From positions 1 through 64,000 of the forward strand of contig CAYTLK010000004.1 in the NCBI GenBank assembly GCA_964438515.1: a stretch of 64,000 nt of DNA, written 5' to 3'. Below are positions 35,494-43,525 of this stretch, in pieces. The translations under genes and the position numbers were made by a program. This stretch comes from RGIG3701 sp964438515. GTDB lineage: Bacteria; Planctomycetota; Planctomycetia; Pirellulales; Thermoguttaceae. The notes under the pieces are model-generated. The model had not been told where the DNA came from, searched no databases, and worked only from the letters and a program-made list of their open reading frames with translations. The first letter of the stretch is position 1, and the number at the start of each line of letters is the position of its first letter.

Positions 35494-35580
35494 TGGGGGG
35501 GAGGCGTTTTTCTTTGATTTTTTCGCAGAACTTCCAAACGCGTCCGAAAGACCGTCTTTTTCCGCTTTCACACCCTCCAC

Positions 35581-35609
35581 TTGACAGCCGTCCTTTAATT
35601 CGTTATAAT
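35581..35609 (+). promoter_or_regulatory. Consensus sigma70 promoter reading toward uvrC
   Basis: TTGACA (35581-35586), a 17-bp spacer and TATAAT (35604-35609): a full match at both hexamers. The next gene is uvrC at 35923, so the leader would be about 307 nt and would consist largely of family C repeat. Confidence 0.75.
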
Positions 35610-35639
35610 CGGCACTGTTTCCTGTCGATTTTCGTTAGA

Positions 35640-35905
35640 TTCGTTTTTTAACGGTCCAAGGCGAGCCGGGGGTTTTTTGCCCGCTGAACATGCGTTCCTG
35701 AAAAACGGATTTTTCCGGCTGAATTCAACCCATCGGCTCGCGCCAAATACCTGGGAGCGCGGGCATCCTGCCCGCATGATTCCTCAAAGGAATATTCATT
35801 AATGGGGTTATGCGGGCGAGACGCCCGCGTTCCCAGGAGGCTCCCGCATCACACTTTAAAAGTGATTCGTCCAAGTGAGCGGCGGGCTTCTCGCCTTGAG
35901 AAAAA
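35640..35905. repeat. Family C repeat cluster in the uvrC leader
   Basis: 35645-35735 matches the copies at 8662 and 11303. 35750-35836 is a large inverted repeat whose arms are 'cctgggagcgcgggcatcct' and 'gcgggcgagacgcccgcgtt' plus flanks, enclosing a short AT-rich loop. The hairpin would be transcribed from the promoter at 35581. Confidence 0.8.
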
Positions 35906-35922
35906 TAATGAAGGTTCATTGA

Positions 35923-37245
35923 ATGTCTGATGATTCATTTGAATATCCGAACGATAATTCCTACGCGGCGGAAAAAGTCAAAAATTTTCCGCACGTGCCG
36001 GGCGTGTACCTCATGAAAGACGCGCATCAGCGCGTGATTTACGTCGGAAAGGCCAAAGATCTGCGAAAACGGGCAGGAAGTTACTTCCTCCATGCGGCCG
36101 AACTCGACGAACGAACGAAATTCCTCGTGAAAGATATTCGCGACATTGATTTCATTCAGGCGCTCAGCGAGGTGGACGCTCTTTTAATGGAAGCGCGCCT
36201 CATCAAAGATATTCAGCCGATGTACAATCGGGACCTCAAAGACGGAAAGTCGTTTCCGTACATTCAAATTCATACGCACGAACCTTTTCCGAGAGTCGAA
36301 GCAACGCGCGAGCCGCTTTCTACAGGCGTGAAACTCTATGGACCGTTCACGAGTCCCGTACGCGGAGCGCTCGTCGCGATGCAAAAAGTGTTCAAATTTC
36401 GAAACTGTCAGTACGATATTCAGGAAGACGATCCGAAACGCCGTTTTTTCCGTCCGTGTCTTCTTGCGTCGATCGGTCAGTGTACGGCTCCGTGTTGCGG
36501 CCGGGTTTCGCGGGACGACTATCGCCGCCAAATTCACCATCTTCAACGCTTCCTCGACGGAAAACGGGACGAACTCGTGCACGAGATGCAGGAAGAAATG
36601 AAAGAATCGGCAAAAAACCTTCAATTTGAACAGGCGGCGGCGCTGCGCGACCAGCTCGCGGCACTCGAAAAGCTGAACGATTGCGGCGACCTTGAGCGAA
36701 ACGTTCAGCCGGAAGTGTTTCAGATGGACCCGAAACGAGGACTCGCGGGACTGCAAAAAATCCTCCATCTTGCGCAGATTCCGCGAATCATCGAGGGCGT
36801 CGATATTGCGCATCTTCAGGGGGAGGCGACGGTTGCGTCTCTCGTTCAGTTCATCGACGGCCTTCCGTTCAAAGCGGGTTACAAACGCTATCGCATCAAA
36901 ACGGTTCAAGGAATCAACGACTTTGCGTCGATCGGCGAGGTGGTTTTTCGGCGTCTTCGGCGTCTGAAAGAGGAAAACGGACCCATTCCGGACATTTTTT
37001 TAATCGACGGGGGGAAAGGTCAGCTGCATTCTGCGGAAGATGCGGCTCGTCAGGCTGAGGTGCAGGTTCAGCTCGTTTCGCTCGCGAAAAGGGACGAAGA
37101 GCTTTACATTTCCGGCGAGGACGAACCTTTGCGGCTTTCACGCCGTGCGTGGAGTTTGCGGCTTTTGCAGTATGTGCGCGACGAGGCGCACCGTTTCGCG
37201 CAGCACTACCACCACATTCTGCGCAGCCGAAAATTCAAAGAGTGA
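35923..37245 (+). CDS. uvrC: UvrC-type excinuclease subunit lacking the C-terminal helix-hairpin-helix domain
   Basis: 440 residues; bacterial UvrC is usually about 600. The GIY-YIG nuclease domain is at about 20-100 (GVYLMKDAHQRVIYVGKAKD, with KDGKSFPYIQI after it). The UVR motif is near 225-250 (MQEEMKESAKNLQFEQAAAL), and the RNase H-like endonuclease domain occupies 300-430 (IEGVDIAHLQGEATVASLVQ, PDIFLIDGGKGQL and VRDEAHRFAQHYHH). Both cutting domains are therefore present and only the DNA-binding (HhH)2 module is missing. The frame ends in a clean stop and the downstream DNA does not encode HhH motifs that I can see. It could be a short form typical of this lineage or a second UvrC beside a full-length one. 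The family C leader upstream may affect expression. Confidence 0.87.
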   Translation: MSDDSFEYPNDNSYAAEKVKNFPHVPGVYLMKDAHQRVIYVGKAKDLRKRAGSYFLHAAELDERTKFLVKDIRDIDFIQALSEVDALLMEARLIKDIQPMYNRDLKDGKSFPYIQIHTHEPFPRVEATREPLSTGVKLYGPFTSPVRGALVAMQKVFKFRNCQYDIQEDDPKRRFFRPCLLASIGQCTAPCCGRVSRDDYRRQIHHLQRFLDGKRDELVHEMQEEMKESAKNLQFEQAAALRDQLAALEKLNDCGDLERNVQPEVFQMDPKRGLAGLQKILHLAQIPRIIEGVDIAHLQGEATVASLVQFIDGLPFKAGYKRYRIKTVQGINDFASIGEVVFRRLRRLKEENGPIPDIFLIDGGKGQLHSAEDAARQAEVQVQLVSLAKRDEELYISGEDEPLRLSRRAWSLRLLQYVRDEAHRFAQHYHHILRSRKFKE

Positions 37246-37431
37246 AAGAATAAAACGGAACGAAAATCAAACCACAACTCAAAATGCCCGCAGATTGATT
37301 GTTTTTGCATTATTTTATCTGCGAAAATCAGCGGGATATTAAATCAAACTGCAAATCCAGCGGATTTATGGTTTCCTGAATCGAAAAATGACGAGATATG
37401 AAAAAATTTTAAGAAATTTTTACGTTCCGTC

Positions 37432-37460
37432 TTGATGTTTTTTCTAAAATCGGTTATAGT
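37432..37460 (+). promoter_or_regulatory. Sigma70-type promoter for the acidic-tail exported protein
   Basis: TTGATG (37432-37437), a 17-bp spacer and TATAGT (37455-37460). The roughly 105-nt leader has G/C-rich segments that could fold. Confidence 0.5.
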
Positions 37461-37574
37461 ATTCGAATCGGGAAAAAACTCTCCGCACCGTCCGACTTCC
37501 TGCGCGTCAGGCAGTGGAAACTCCGAAAGGGTGGGAGACTCGGAAATATTTTTTGAATTTTTAAGGAGAATTGT

Positions 37575-39140
37575 ATGCTGAAAAGGATTTTTCACATTTT
37601 TACGCTGACCGCTCTGGTGGTCGGAACGATCGCGGCTCCGTCCGTTTTCGCAAAAGAAGCGGCGCCGGCGGCGGCCGTTACGGTTTCGAATCTGGACGCG
37701 CTTCAAACTCAGGTGAATTCCCTGGCTGGGAAACTCAACCCGCAGTTTACGATGCTTACTCAGATGATGTTCGGAAGCATTCCGGCATTCGGAATTGACG
37801 GAACCAAACCGGCGGGAATCATCGCGAATTTGCAGGGTGATGCATACGGAACCGCAGCTTTTCTGCCCGTGAAAAGTCAGAAAATGTTCGACCTCCAGGT
37901 CAAAAGCATGAAAGACGCGGAAAAGATTCCCGAAGGAATGGAGTTTGCTGCAAAAGACGGTTACGAAATTGTTTTGAACAATATGAAATGGGACGCGGAA
38001 ATCCCGACGTTCGACGCGGCCAAACTGCTGACCGTCAAACTGAATCCCGAAGCGCTGATTCCGTTCGTAATTCAGAACAACGCGACCGAGATGGATGAGG
38101 AACAAGTCGCGAAAATGCAGGATTCCCTGAAACAGATCGATTCCATTGAATTCACGCTGGATGCGGCCGAAAACAGCGACATGACGCTGAATTTTGCCGT
38201 TACACCCAAAGCGGGAACGAAAGCGGCTGGAAATTTCGCGAATACTTCCAAACTCTCCAAGACGCTTCTTTCGTCTTTTTGCGACGATAAAGCGCCTCTT
38301 TCGGGACAGTTTCTCGGAACCTTCGACGAAAATAACCGCAAGGATTTTGTCGCCGCTTTGACCAATAACGAAGTGATTAAGGAAGACCTTCGAAACACGA
38401 TTCTGACGGCGATGGACGTTCAGAAAATCGACGTTGCGTTTTCGTTCTATGCGGACGAAAAGGGAATTTACGGCTTCTACGCGATGGGAATCAGTAATGG
38501 AGACCAAATCAACGACGCCATCGTGAAGTCCTTTGAAGATGCGAAAGCCGAAGGAAATGATGATGTGCAGGTGACGGCAAACGTCGGAAAATTCGGAAAA
38601 GGGATTACTGTACATGAAATCAAAACAGAAGAATTCGATGTTGCGATCGGCGTCCACGCAAAATATCTCTTTGCGGCGGTCACGGCGAACGGAACCAGTG
38701 CGGTTACGGCTCTCAAAAACGCGTTCAAAGAACGTCCGCTGAAATCCGGAACCGTTGCGCAGAATGGAAAACTCCATTTTAGCATGGCGCTTCTGAAACC
38801 GTTCTTCCCGCAGGTCGAGGACGAGTTTGTTGGAGAGGTGAATTACAGCGCTTCCTACACGCCTGAAAAGATGAGCGGAAAAGTTTTCATTGAGAGCGCG
38901 TTGTTCGAAACCATCGGAAAAATCATTGCAACTTTCCAAAGCGAAAACAGCGACGATGTTTTCGGCGAAGTCGGCGACGATGACGACGACGTTGAAATCG
39001 AAGCGGTTGAAGTCGAAGCGGACGATGACGATGCGGCTGAAGTCGAAGCGGACGATGACGATGCGGCTGAAGTGGAAGCGGACGATGACGATGCGGACGA
39101 TGCACCCGTTTCGAAACCTGCTGTGAAAACCAAAAAGTAG
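37575..39140 (+). CDS. Exported protein of unknown function with acidic repeat tail
   Basis: 521 residues; AAGGAGAATTGT precedes the ATG. Signal peptide about 1-26 (cleavage near SVFAKEA). A globular region of about 430 residues without recognised motif follows; it is rich in Asp/Lys/Ala with many 'FDAAKLLTVKL'-like beta/alpha segments and has an internal pattern suggesting two similar halves (residues 60-270 and 280-460). The C-terminus (about 465-510) is a tandem repeat of VEADDDDAAE, very acidic and possibly calcium-binding. Codon use matches its neighbours. I recall similar large exported proteins in planctomycetes with no known role. Confidence 0.7.
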   Translation: MLKRIFHIFTLTALVVGTIAAPSVFAKEAAPAAAVTVSNLDALQTQVNSLAGKLNPQFTMLTQMMFGSIPAFGIDGTKPAGIIANLQGDAYGTAAFLPVKSQKMFDLQVKSMKDAEKIPEGMEFAAKDGYEIVLNNMKWDAEIPTFDAAKLLTVKLNPEALIPFVIQNNATEMDEEQVAKMQDSLKQIDSIEFTLDAAENSDMTLNFAVTPKAGTKAAGNFANTSKLSKTLLSSFCDDKAPLSGQFLGTFDENNRKDFVAALTNNEVIKEDLRNTILTAMDVQKIDVAFSFYADEKGIYGFYAMGISNGDQINDAIVKSFEDAKAEGNDDVQVTANVGKFGKGITVHEIKTEEFDVAIGVHAKYLFAAVTANGTSAVTALKNAFKERPLKSGTVAQNGKLHFSMALLKPFFPQVEDEFVGEVNYSASYTPEKMSGKVFIESALFETIGKIIATFQSENSDDVFGEVGDDDDDVEIEAVEVEADDDDAAEVEADDDDAAEVEADDDDADDAPVSKPAVKTKK

Positions 39141-39252
39141 AGGGAAAAGAGGTTCGTCACGCATGAAAATTCCGTGACGCGCCTTAATTTTCGTCTTCAT
39201 TTCACGTGCTGATTTACGTACTAATGTATATATTGATTTATGTACCATTATT

Positions 39253-39294
39253 CGCTCGACTCCCTTTTTTTGAGGAGTCGGGCGGCGTTTTTTA
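39253..39294 (+). terminator. Intrinsic terminator before the parvulin gene
   Basis: Stem CGACTCC / GGAGTCG with a T-rich loop, followed by GGCGGCGTTTTTTAA. A second hairpin CGTCACG / CGTGACG lies earlier, around 39157-39180. Confidence 0.7.
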
Positions 39295-39430
39295 ATCTCG
39301 AAACCAACGGAACGGTACGCGAATCATACGTTTTCAGAGTTTCGTTGTGGATTTCTTCATGATTTCTTCATGAATCTTTAAAAGAATTTTCAAAGGAAAG
39401 CGTTTTTTTGAACTTTCCGTAAAATCTCTC

Positions 39431-39459
39431 TTGCGCCGATTTTCAAAAAGATGTATACT
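39431..39459 (+). promoter_or_regulatory. Sigma70-type promoter for the parvulin gene
   Basis: TTGCGC (39431-39436), a 17-bp spacer and TATACT (39454-39459); start near 39466, 69 nt before the ATG. Confidence 0.5.
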
Positions 39460-39534
39460 TGAGCAAATTTAGGTTCTTTAAAAGAATAAGGAAAGAATTC
39501 CTCAAGAATAAAAACCGTTTAGGAGTTTGGATTT

Positions 39535-41448
39535 ATGTTTACAAAACGTTTTTCATTAACCGCCTTGTGTTTGACGGGTTTCCTGTTTTGCAGCCCCGTT
39601 TTCTCGCAGAACGCTGCACCTGCCGCCGCTCCCGCAGCAAAAAAATCGGCCGTGCAAGCCCCAGCAGCACCTGCAAAATCCGTAGAGTCCGCAACCTCTG
39701 CAGCACCTGTTGCGCAGACGCCGGACGCTCAAAGCACAAAAACCGTGCTTCAAGTCGTCGCAAACGTTAATAATGAGGAAATCAGCCGCAAAACGCTGGT
39801 GGAATCCAGTCTGGAAGATTACGGAATGGACGTCCTCAACACCCTCGCGACGCGTTTGGTTATCGAGAACGCCTGCCAGGCGGCCAAAATTACGGTTTCT
39901 GATGAAGAAATCATTGCGGAAATCGACGAGACGGCAAAGAAATTTTCGATTCCGAAAGATCAATATTTGAAACTGCTGGAGGAAGAACGAGGAATTTCGC
40001 CGAAACGTTTCGTCGATGAAATCATTCGTCCGACGATCGCCATCCGAAAGCTCGCGGGAAGTGCCGTCAAAGTGACGGATGAAGATTTGCAGTTCGAATT
40101 CGAACGAAATTACGGAACGGCTGTAAAAGTGCGTATGATTTCTGTCGCGACGAAAGAGGAAGCGGAAAAAGTTCGTGCCGAAGTCGAAAAGGATCCGACT
40201 CAATTTGCAGCACTCGCGCAAAAATACTCGACCGACAGTTACTCTGCCGCTCTGGGCGGGACCGTCCCGCCGCTGCGAAAGCACATGAACGACGAAGCCG
40301 TCGAAACCGTCCTTTTCAGCATGAAAGCCGGCGATTTGTCCCAGCCGATTCAACTCGGAAATCAGTACGTTATTCTGCTTTGTGACGAAGTGATTCCACC
40401 CACAACGAAGCTGGAAGATATTCGTACTGAAATTGAGGCGATCGTTTCACAGCGAAAACAGCGTGAAGTGGGTCAAGAATTCATGAAAACGCTTCTCGAC
40501 AAAGCAAAAATTGAGCTTTTTTACGGCGACAAAGCCAAAATGGACCGTCGTCCGGGCGCGGCGGCAGTCGTTGACGGAAAAGTGATCAGCATGGCGGTCC
40601 TCGGCGACGAATGTGTGAAACTGTACGGAAAAGAAGCACTCACGGGCCTCATCAATCTGACGCTTATTCGTCAGGAACTGAAAAAACGAAACATTACGAT
40701 TGCGGATGAAGATCTTCAGGCCAAAGTTGCAGAAGACGCGCTCATGAACCTTCCGCCTCTGGCAGACGGAAAGCCGAACGTCGAGGGGTGGCTGGCCAAA
40801 GTGACGCAGCAGAACAATGTGACGAAAGAACGTTACATTCGCGACGCCATTTGGCCCAGTGTTGCGCTGGAAAAACTCGCTGCAAACCGTTTTGAAATCA
40901 CGGACGAGGATCTTCAGCGCGGGTATGAAGCGAATTTCGGGAAAAAAGTCCGATGCCGTGCGATTGTGCTCAACGATATGCGTCAGGCGCTGCGTGTTTG
41001 GGAAATGGCCCGAAAAGACGGAACGGAAAACGGGTTTGCGGATCTCGCGAGAAAATATTCCTCCGAACCGGGAAGTCGTGAAAATGGGGGTGAAATCCCG
41101 CCGATTTGCAAAAACTGCGGTCATCCGGAACTCGAAACGGCTGCGTTTGCGCTCAAGGAAGGCGAACTTTCGGGAATCATTCAGGAAGATAATTACTGCA
41201 TCATTCTGCTTTGCACTGGGTTTACCGAGCCGGTGGACGCTTCGTTTGACGAAGTGAAAGACTTGATTCGACGCGACATTTCCATCAAAAAGATGCAAGT
41301 TGCGGTCTCCGAAGAGTTTGCGGAAATTTACGATGCGGCTTCCATCGAAAACTATCTGGAAGGGTCCGTGAAAAGTTCCAAGGCGGCAGACGACGCCAAC
41401 AATCCCAAAACCTCTTTGCAGGAAGTGACGCCGGAAAGCAAGAAATAA
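39535..41448 (+). CDS. Exported peptidyl-prolyl isomerase with duplicated SurA-N/parvulin units
   Basis: 637 residues; TTAGGAG before the ATG. Signal peptide 1-25 and an Ala/Pro-rich linker to about 70. First unit: SurA-like helical part (VNNEEISRKTLVESSLEDYG through ISPKRFVDEIIRPTIAI) and parvulin domain (VRMISVATKEEAEKVRAEVE, SAALGGTVPPLRKH and FSMKAGDLSQPIQLGNQYVI). The second unit repeats the order: VVDGKVISMAVLGDECVKLY, then VRCRAIVLNDMRQALRV, NGGEIPPICKNC and FALKEGELSGIIQEDNYCII. It should act as a periplasmic chaperone/isomerase for outer-membrane or exported proteins. The duplication of the whole SurA-N plus parvulin module is uncommon. The second parvulin core is more diverged and may be inactive. 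It ends in a Ser/Lys/Asp tail. Confidence 0.87.
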   Translation: MFTKRFSLTALCLTGFLFCSPVFSQNAAPAAAPAAKKSAVQAPAAPAKSVESATSAAPVAQTPDAQSTKTVLQVVANVNNEEISRKTLVESSLEDYGMDVLNTLATRLVIENACQAAKITVSDEEIIAEIDETAKKFSIPKDQYLKLLEEERGISPKRFVDEIIRPTIAIRKLAGSAVKVTDEDLQFEFERNYGTAVKVRMISVATKEEAEKVRAEVEKDPTQFAALAQKYSTDSYSAALGGTVPPLRKHMNDEAVETVLFSMKAGDLSQPIQLGNQYVILLCDEVIPPTTKLEDIRTEIEAIVSQRKQREVGQEFMKTLLDKAKIELFYGDKAKMDRRPGAAAVVDGKVISMAVLGDECVKLYGKEALTGLINLTLIRQELKKRNITIADEDLQAKVAEDALMNLPPLADGKPNVEGWLAKVTQQNNVTKERYIRDAIWPSVALEKLAANRFEITDEDLQRGYEANFGKKVRCRAIVLNDMRQALRVWEMARKDGTENGFADLARKYSSEPGSRENGGEIPPICKNCGHPELETAAFALKEGELSGIIQEDNYCIILLCTGFTEPVDASFDEVKDLIRRDISIKKMQVAVSEEFAEIYDAASIENYLEGSVKSSKAADDANNPKTSLQEVTPESKK

Positions 41449-41505
41449 CACTCCATAATTTCACATTTTGTGTGATTGCGGAACGTAAGTTTCCGATTAA
41501 ATTTT

Positions 41506-41543
41506 GCGTAAGTCCTTTGTATTAAAGGACTTGCGCATTTTTT
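41506..41543 (+). terminator. Intrinsic terminator after the parvulin gene
   Basis: Stem AAGTCCTTT / AAAGGACTT extended by GCG / CGC, then ATTTTTTG. A related but decayed version ('aagcccttcgtattaaacga') is at 3118-3140 after the hydrolase gene. Confidence 0.85.
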
Positions 41544-41606
41544 GTTTTTTATTTTTGAATTACTCGGCGTTTCTCGAAAAACTTCTTCAGGGCGTTTCGT
41601 TGAGGA

Positions 41607-41660
41607 ATTCCTGGGAGCGCGGGCGTTTCGCCCGCAAAGTTCATAATTCAACGTTCCAGT
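41607..41660. repeat. Family C fragment
   Basis: Contains 'cctgggagcgcgggcgtttc' followed by 'gcccgc', matching the core of the inverted repeat at 35750. Confidence 0.7.
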
Positions 41661-41858
41661 GAGGAAGCGCGGAGGCTCACCCTGAAATTCCTCCCGTTTT
41701 TCCGCCGGTCGCACTCTCGCGAAACAACGAAAAAACGGGATTTTAAAACACGCAGAACTTAAAACCCGAAAATTTTATCATTCTTTGAAAAATAATTGAA
41801 AAAAAGTTCCCCCCCCGTCCTCCCGCGAAAATCCGGATGTGTTAAAATAAGATTAAAC

Positions 41859-41964
41859 TATACAGATTCCACTTGAAAATTCCGCTTTGGACGGCGATGG
41901 AAGCGGTCGTTTCGCAAGAGCGTAACGACAGAGAAGCGGAATTTCCAAATGTATCGGGGATATA
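41859..41964 (+). repeat. Family A palindromic leader element, copy A4
   Basis: Begins TATACAGATTCC and ends GGGGATATA. Outer stem AATTCCGCTT / AAGCGGAATT and inner GTCGTTTCGC-AAGA-GCGTAACGAC. Relative to A1 and A3, both sides of each stem have changed together. It ends 55 nt before dnaB. Confidence 0.8.
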
Positions 41965-42018
41965 GAATTCATTCACAGTGAATTTTTCGCAGGCGCGACG
42001 ACAGAAAGGACCCAACAA

Positions 42019-43437
42019 ATGCCGGAAAAAAATGGAAACGGTTTCGTGAAGAAGACTCCTCAGCCGGAACTTCTTCCCGTTGAACGTTCCATGCCGCAAA
42101 ATATCGAGATGGAACGCGGAATTTTGGGAAGCATTCTGATGGATCCGCAAATTCTCGACGACGTACAGCCGCTTTTGCGTGAGGATGATTTTTACCTGGA
42201 TGCGCACCGAACGGTGTACCATCATTTGGTTGAGCTGTATAATTCAGGAAAAAAGATCGACAGTCACATTTTGATGGACAGTCTGACGCGTTCGGACGAC
42301 CTCGAAAAAATCGGCGGCTTGCAGTACCTCGTGGAAATTGTGCATTCCGTGGCGATTGCGGCTCACGCACCTGCGTACGCGGAGATTGTGCGCGACAGTT
42401 CACGGCTCCGGAAACTCATTCAGGCGAGTACGGTCATCATTCAGAAGGCGTACGAACCCGAATCGGACGTAAACGCGCTGGTTTCCGAGGCGGAAGAGTT
42501 GATTTTTGCGGTACACGACGAGCGAAGCAATGATTCCGTGTCGGATATTATGGAGGTTTTGACCGAAACGTGGGAGATGGTGACGCGTTACAAAGACGGC
42601 GGCGCCGTGGGAATTCCAACCGGATTTGTGGACCTCGACGAAAAAACCGGCGGGCTGCACGACAACGAACTCATCATCATCGCGGCGCGTCCCAGTATGG
42701 GAAAAAGCGCGTTTGCGACGAATATCGCGGATTATATCGCGATGGAGGCGGGGAAAGCCGTCCTTTTTGTGAGTCTCGAAATGTCGCGGGCAGAATTGGG
42801 AATGCGTATGCTTTGCGGACGGGCGTGCGTCGACAGTCAGCGCGTCCGTCAGGGACGGCTCACGCGTTCTGAAACCCTGAAACTGCAGGAAGCAAGCAGC
42901 ACCATGATGCACGCTCCCCTGTTCATCGACGATTCCCCAAGCCGAACGGTTTCCGATATTGCAGCTCTGGCGCGGCGGCTCAAGAGAAAAGGACAGCTCG
43001 ATGTGATTATCATCGATTATTTGCAGTTCATCAAAGAGGACGGTCCCACCGCGAGTCGGCAGGAAGCCGTGGCGAAAATGTCGCGGCGTTTGAAGGAGCT
43101 TTCGAGAGAATTGCACGTCCCCGTCGTGTGTCTGGCACAGCTCAACCGTCAGACGGAAGACGGAAACGACCATCGACCCAAAATGAGCAACCTCCGTGAA
43201 TCCGGCTCGATCGAACAGGATGCGGACGTCGTGATGTTTGTGCATCGTGAAGAGTATTACTATCAGGGAAAAACAGAAGAAATTGAGAAGAAAAATCTTG
43301 CTGGAAAAGCCGAAATCATCATCGCGAAACAGCGTAACGGGCCGACGGGAATCATCACGCTTCAGTGGGAAGCGAAACTGACGCAATTCCGGAATCTCGC
43401 GTACCAAACGAACGACGGACTCCCGAATGACCTGTAA
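42019..43437 (+). CDS. dnaB: Replicative DNA helicase DnaB
   Basis: 472 residues, normal length. N-terminal primase-interaction domain (PQNIEMERGILGSILMDPQI). RecA-like motor: Walker A IAARPSMGKSAFA, VLFVSLEMSRAELGMRML, Walker B DVIIIDYLQFI, PVVCLAQLNRQTE and NLRESGSIEQDADVVMFVHR, then IAKQRNGPTG. It unwinds DNA at the replication fork. AGAAAGGACCCAACAA precedes the ATG. A family A element makes up most of the upstream region; the core promoter could not be placed. No intein is present in the Walker A or other motifs. Confidence 0.95.
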   Translation: MPEKNGNGFVKKTPQPELLPVERSMPQNIEMERGILGSILMDPQILDDVQPLLREDDFYLDAHRTVYHHLVELYNSGKKIDSHILMDSLTRSDDLEKIGGLQYLVEIVHSVAIAAHAPAYAEIVRDSSRLRKLIQASTVIIQKAYEPESDVNALVSEAEELIFAVHDERSNDSVSDIMEVLTETWEMVTRYKDGGAVGIPTGFVDLDEKTGGLHDNELIIIAARPSMGKSAFATNIADYIAMEAGKAVLFVSLEMSRAELGMRMLCGRACVDSQRVRQGRLTRSETLKLQEASSTMMHAPLFIDDSPSRTVSDIAALARRLKRKGQLDVIIIDYLQFIKEDGPTASRQEAVAKMSRRLKELSRELHVPVVCLAQLNRQTEDGNDHRPKMSNLRESGSIEQDADVVMFVHREEYYYQGKTEEIEKKNLAGKAEIIIAKQRNGPTGIITLQWEAKLTQFRNLAYQTNDGLPNDL

Positions 43438-43525
43438 AAAATGATTTATATTGAAATTTTATGAAAATTGAACACTGCTTGTTTGATTTGATTTTGTTTT
43501 TTGTTCCAGTTTTTTTGAACCTTAT

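Noticed and set aside
35595..35919. Small minus-strand frames across the uvrC leader
   Set aside because: They are translations of family C hairpins (for example AGRMPALPG-type text), a frequent false gene in repeat-rich genomes.
37344..39248. 634-codon open frame on the minus strand opposite the acidic-tail protein
   Set aside because: It is an antisense shadow created by GC-skewed codons of the plus-strand gene; it is Arg/Phe/His-rich and has no ribosome site, while the sense gene has signal peptide, promoter and terminator.
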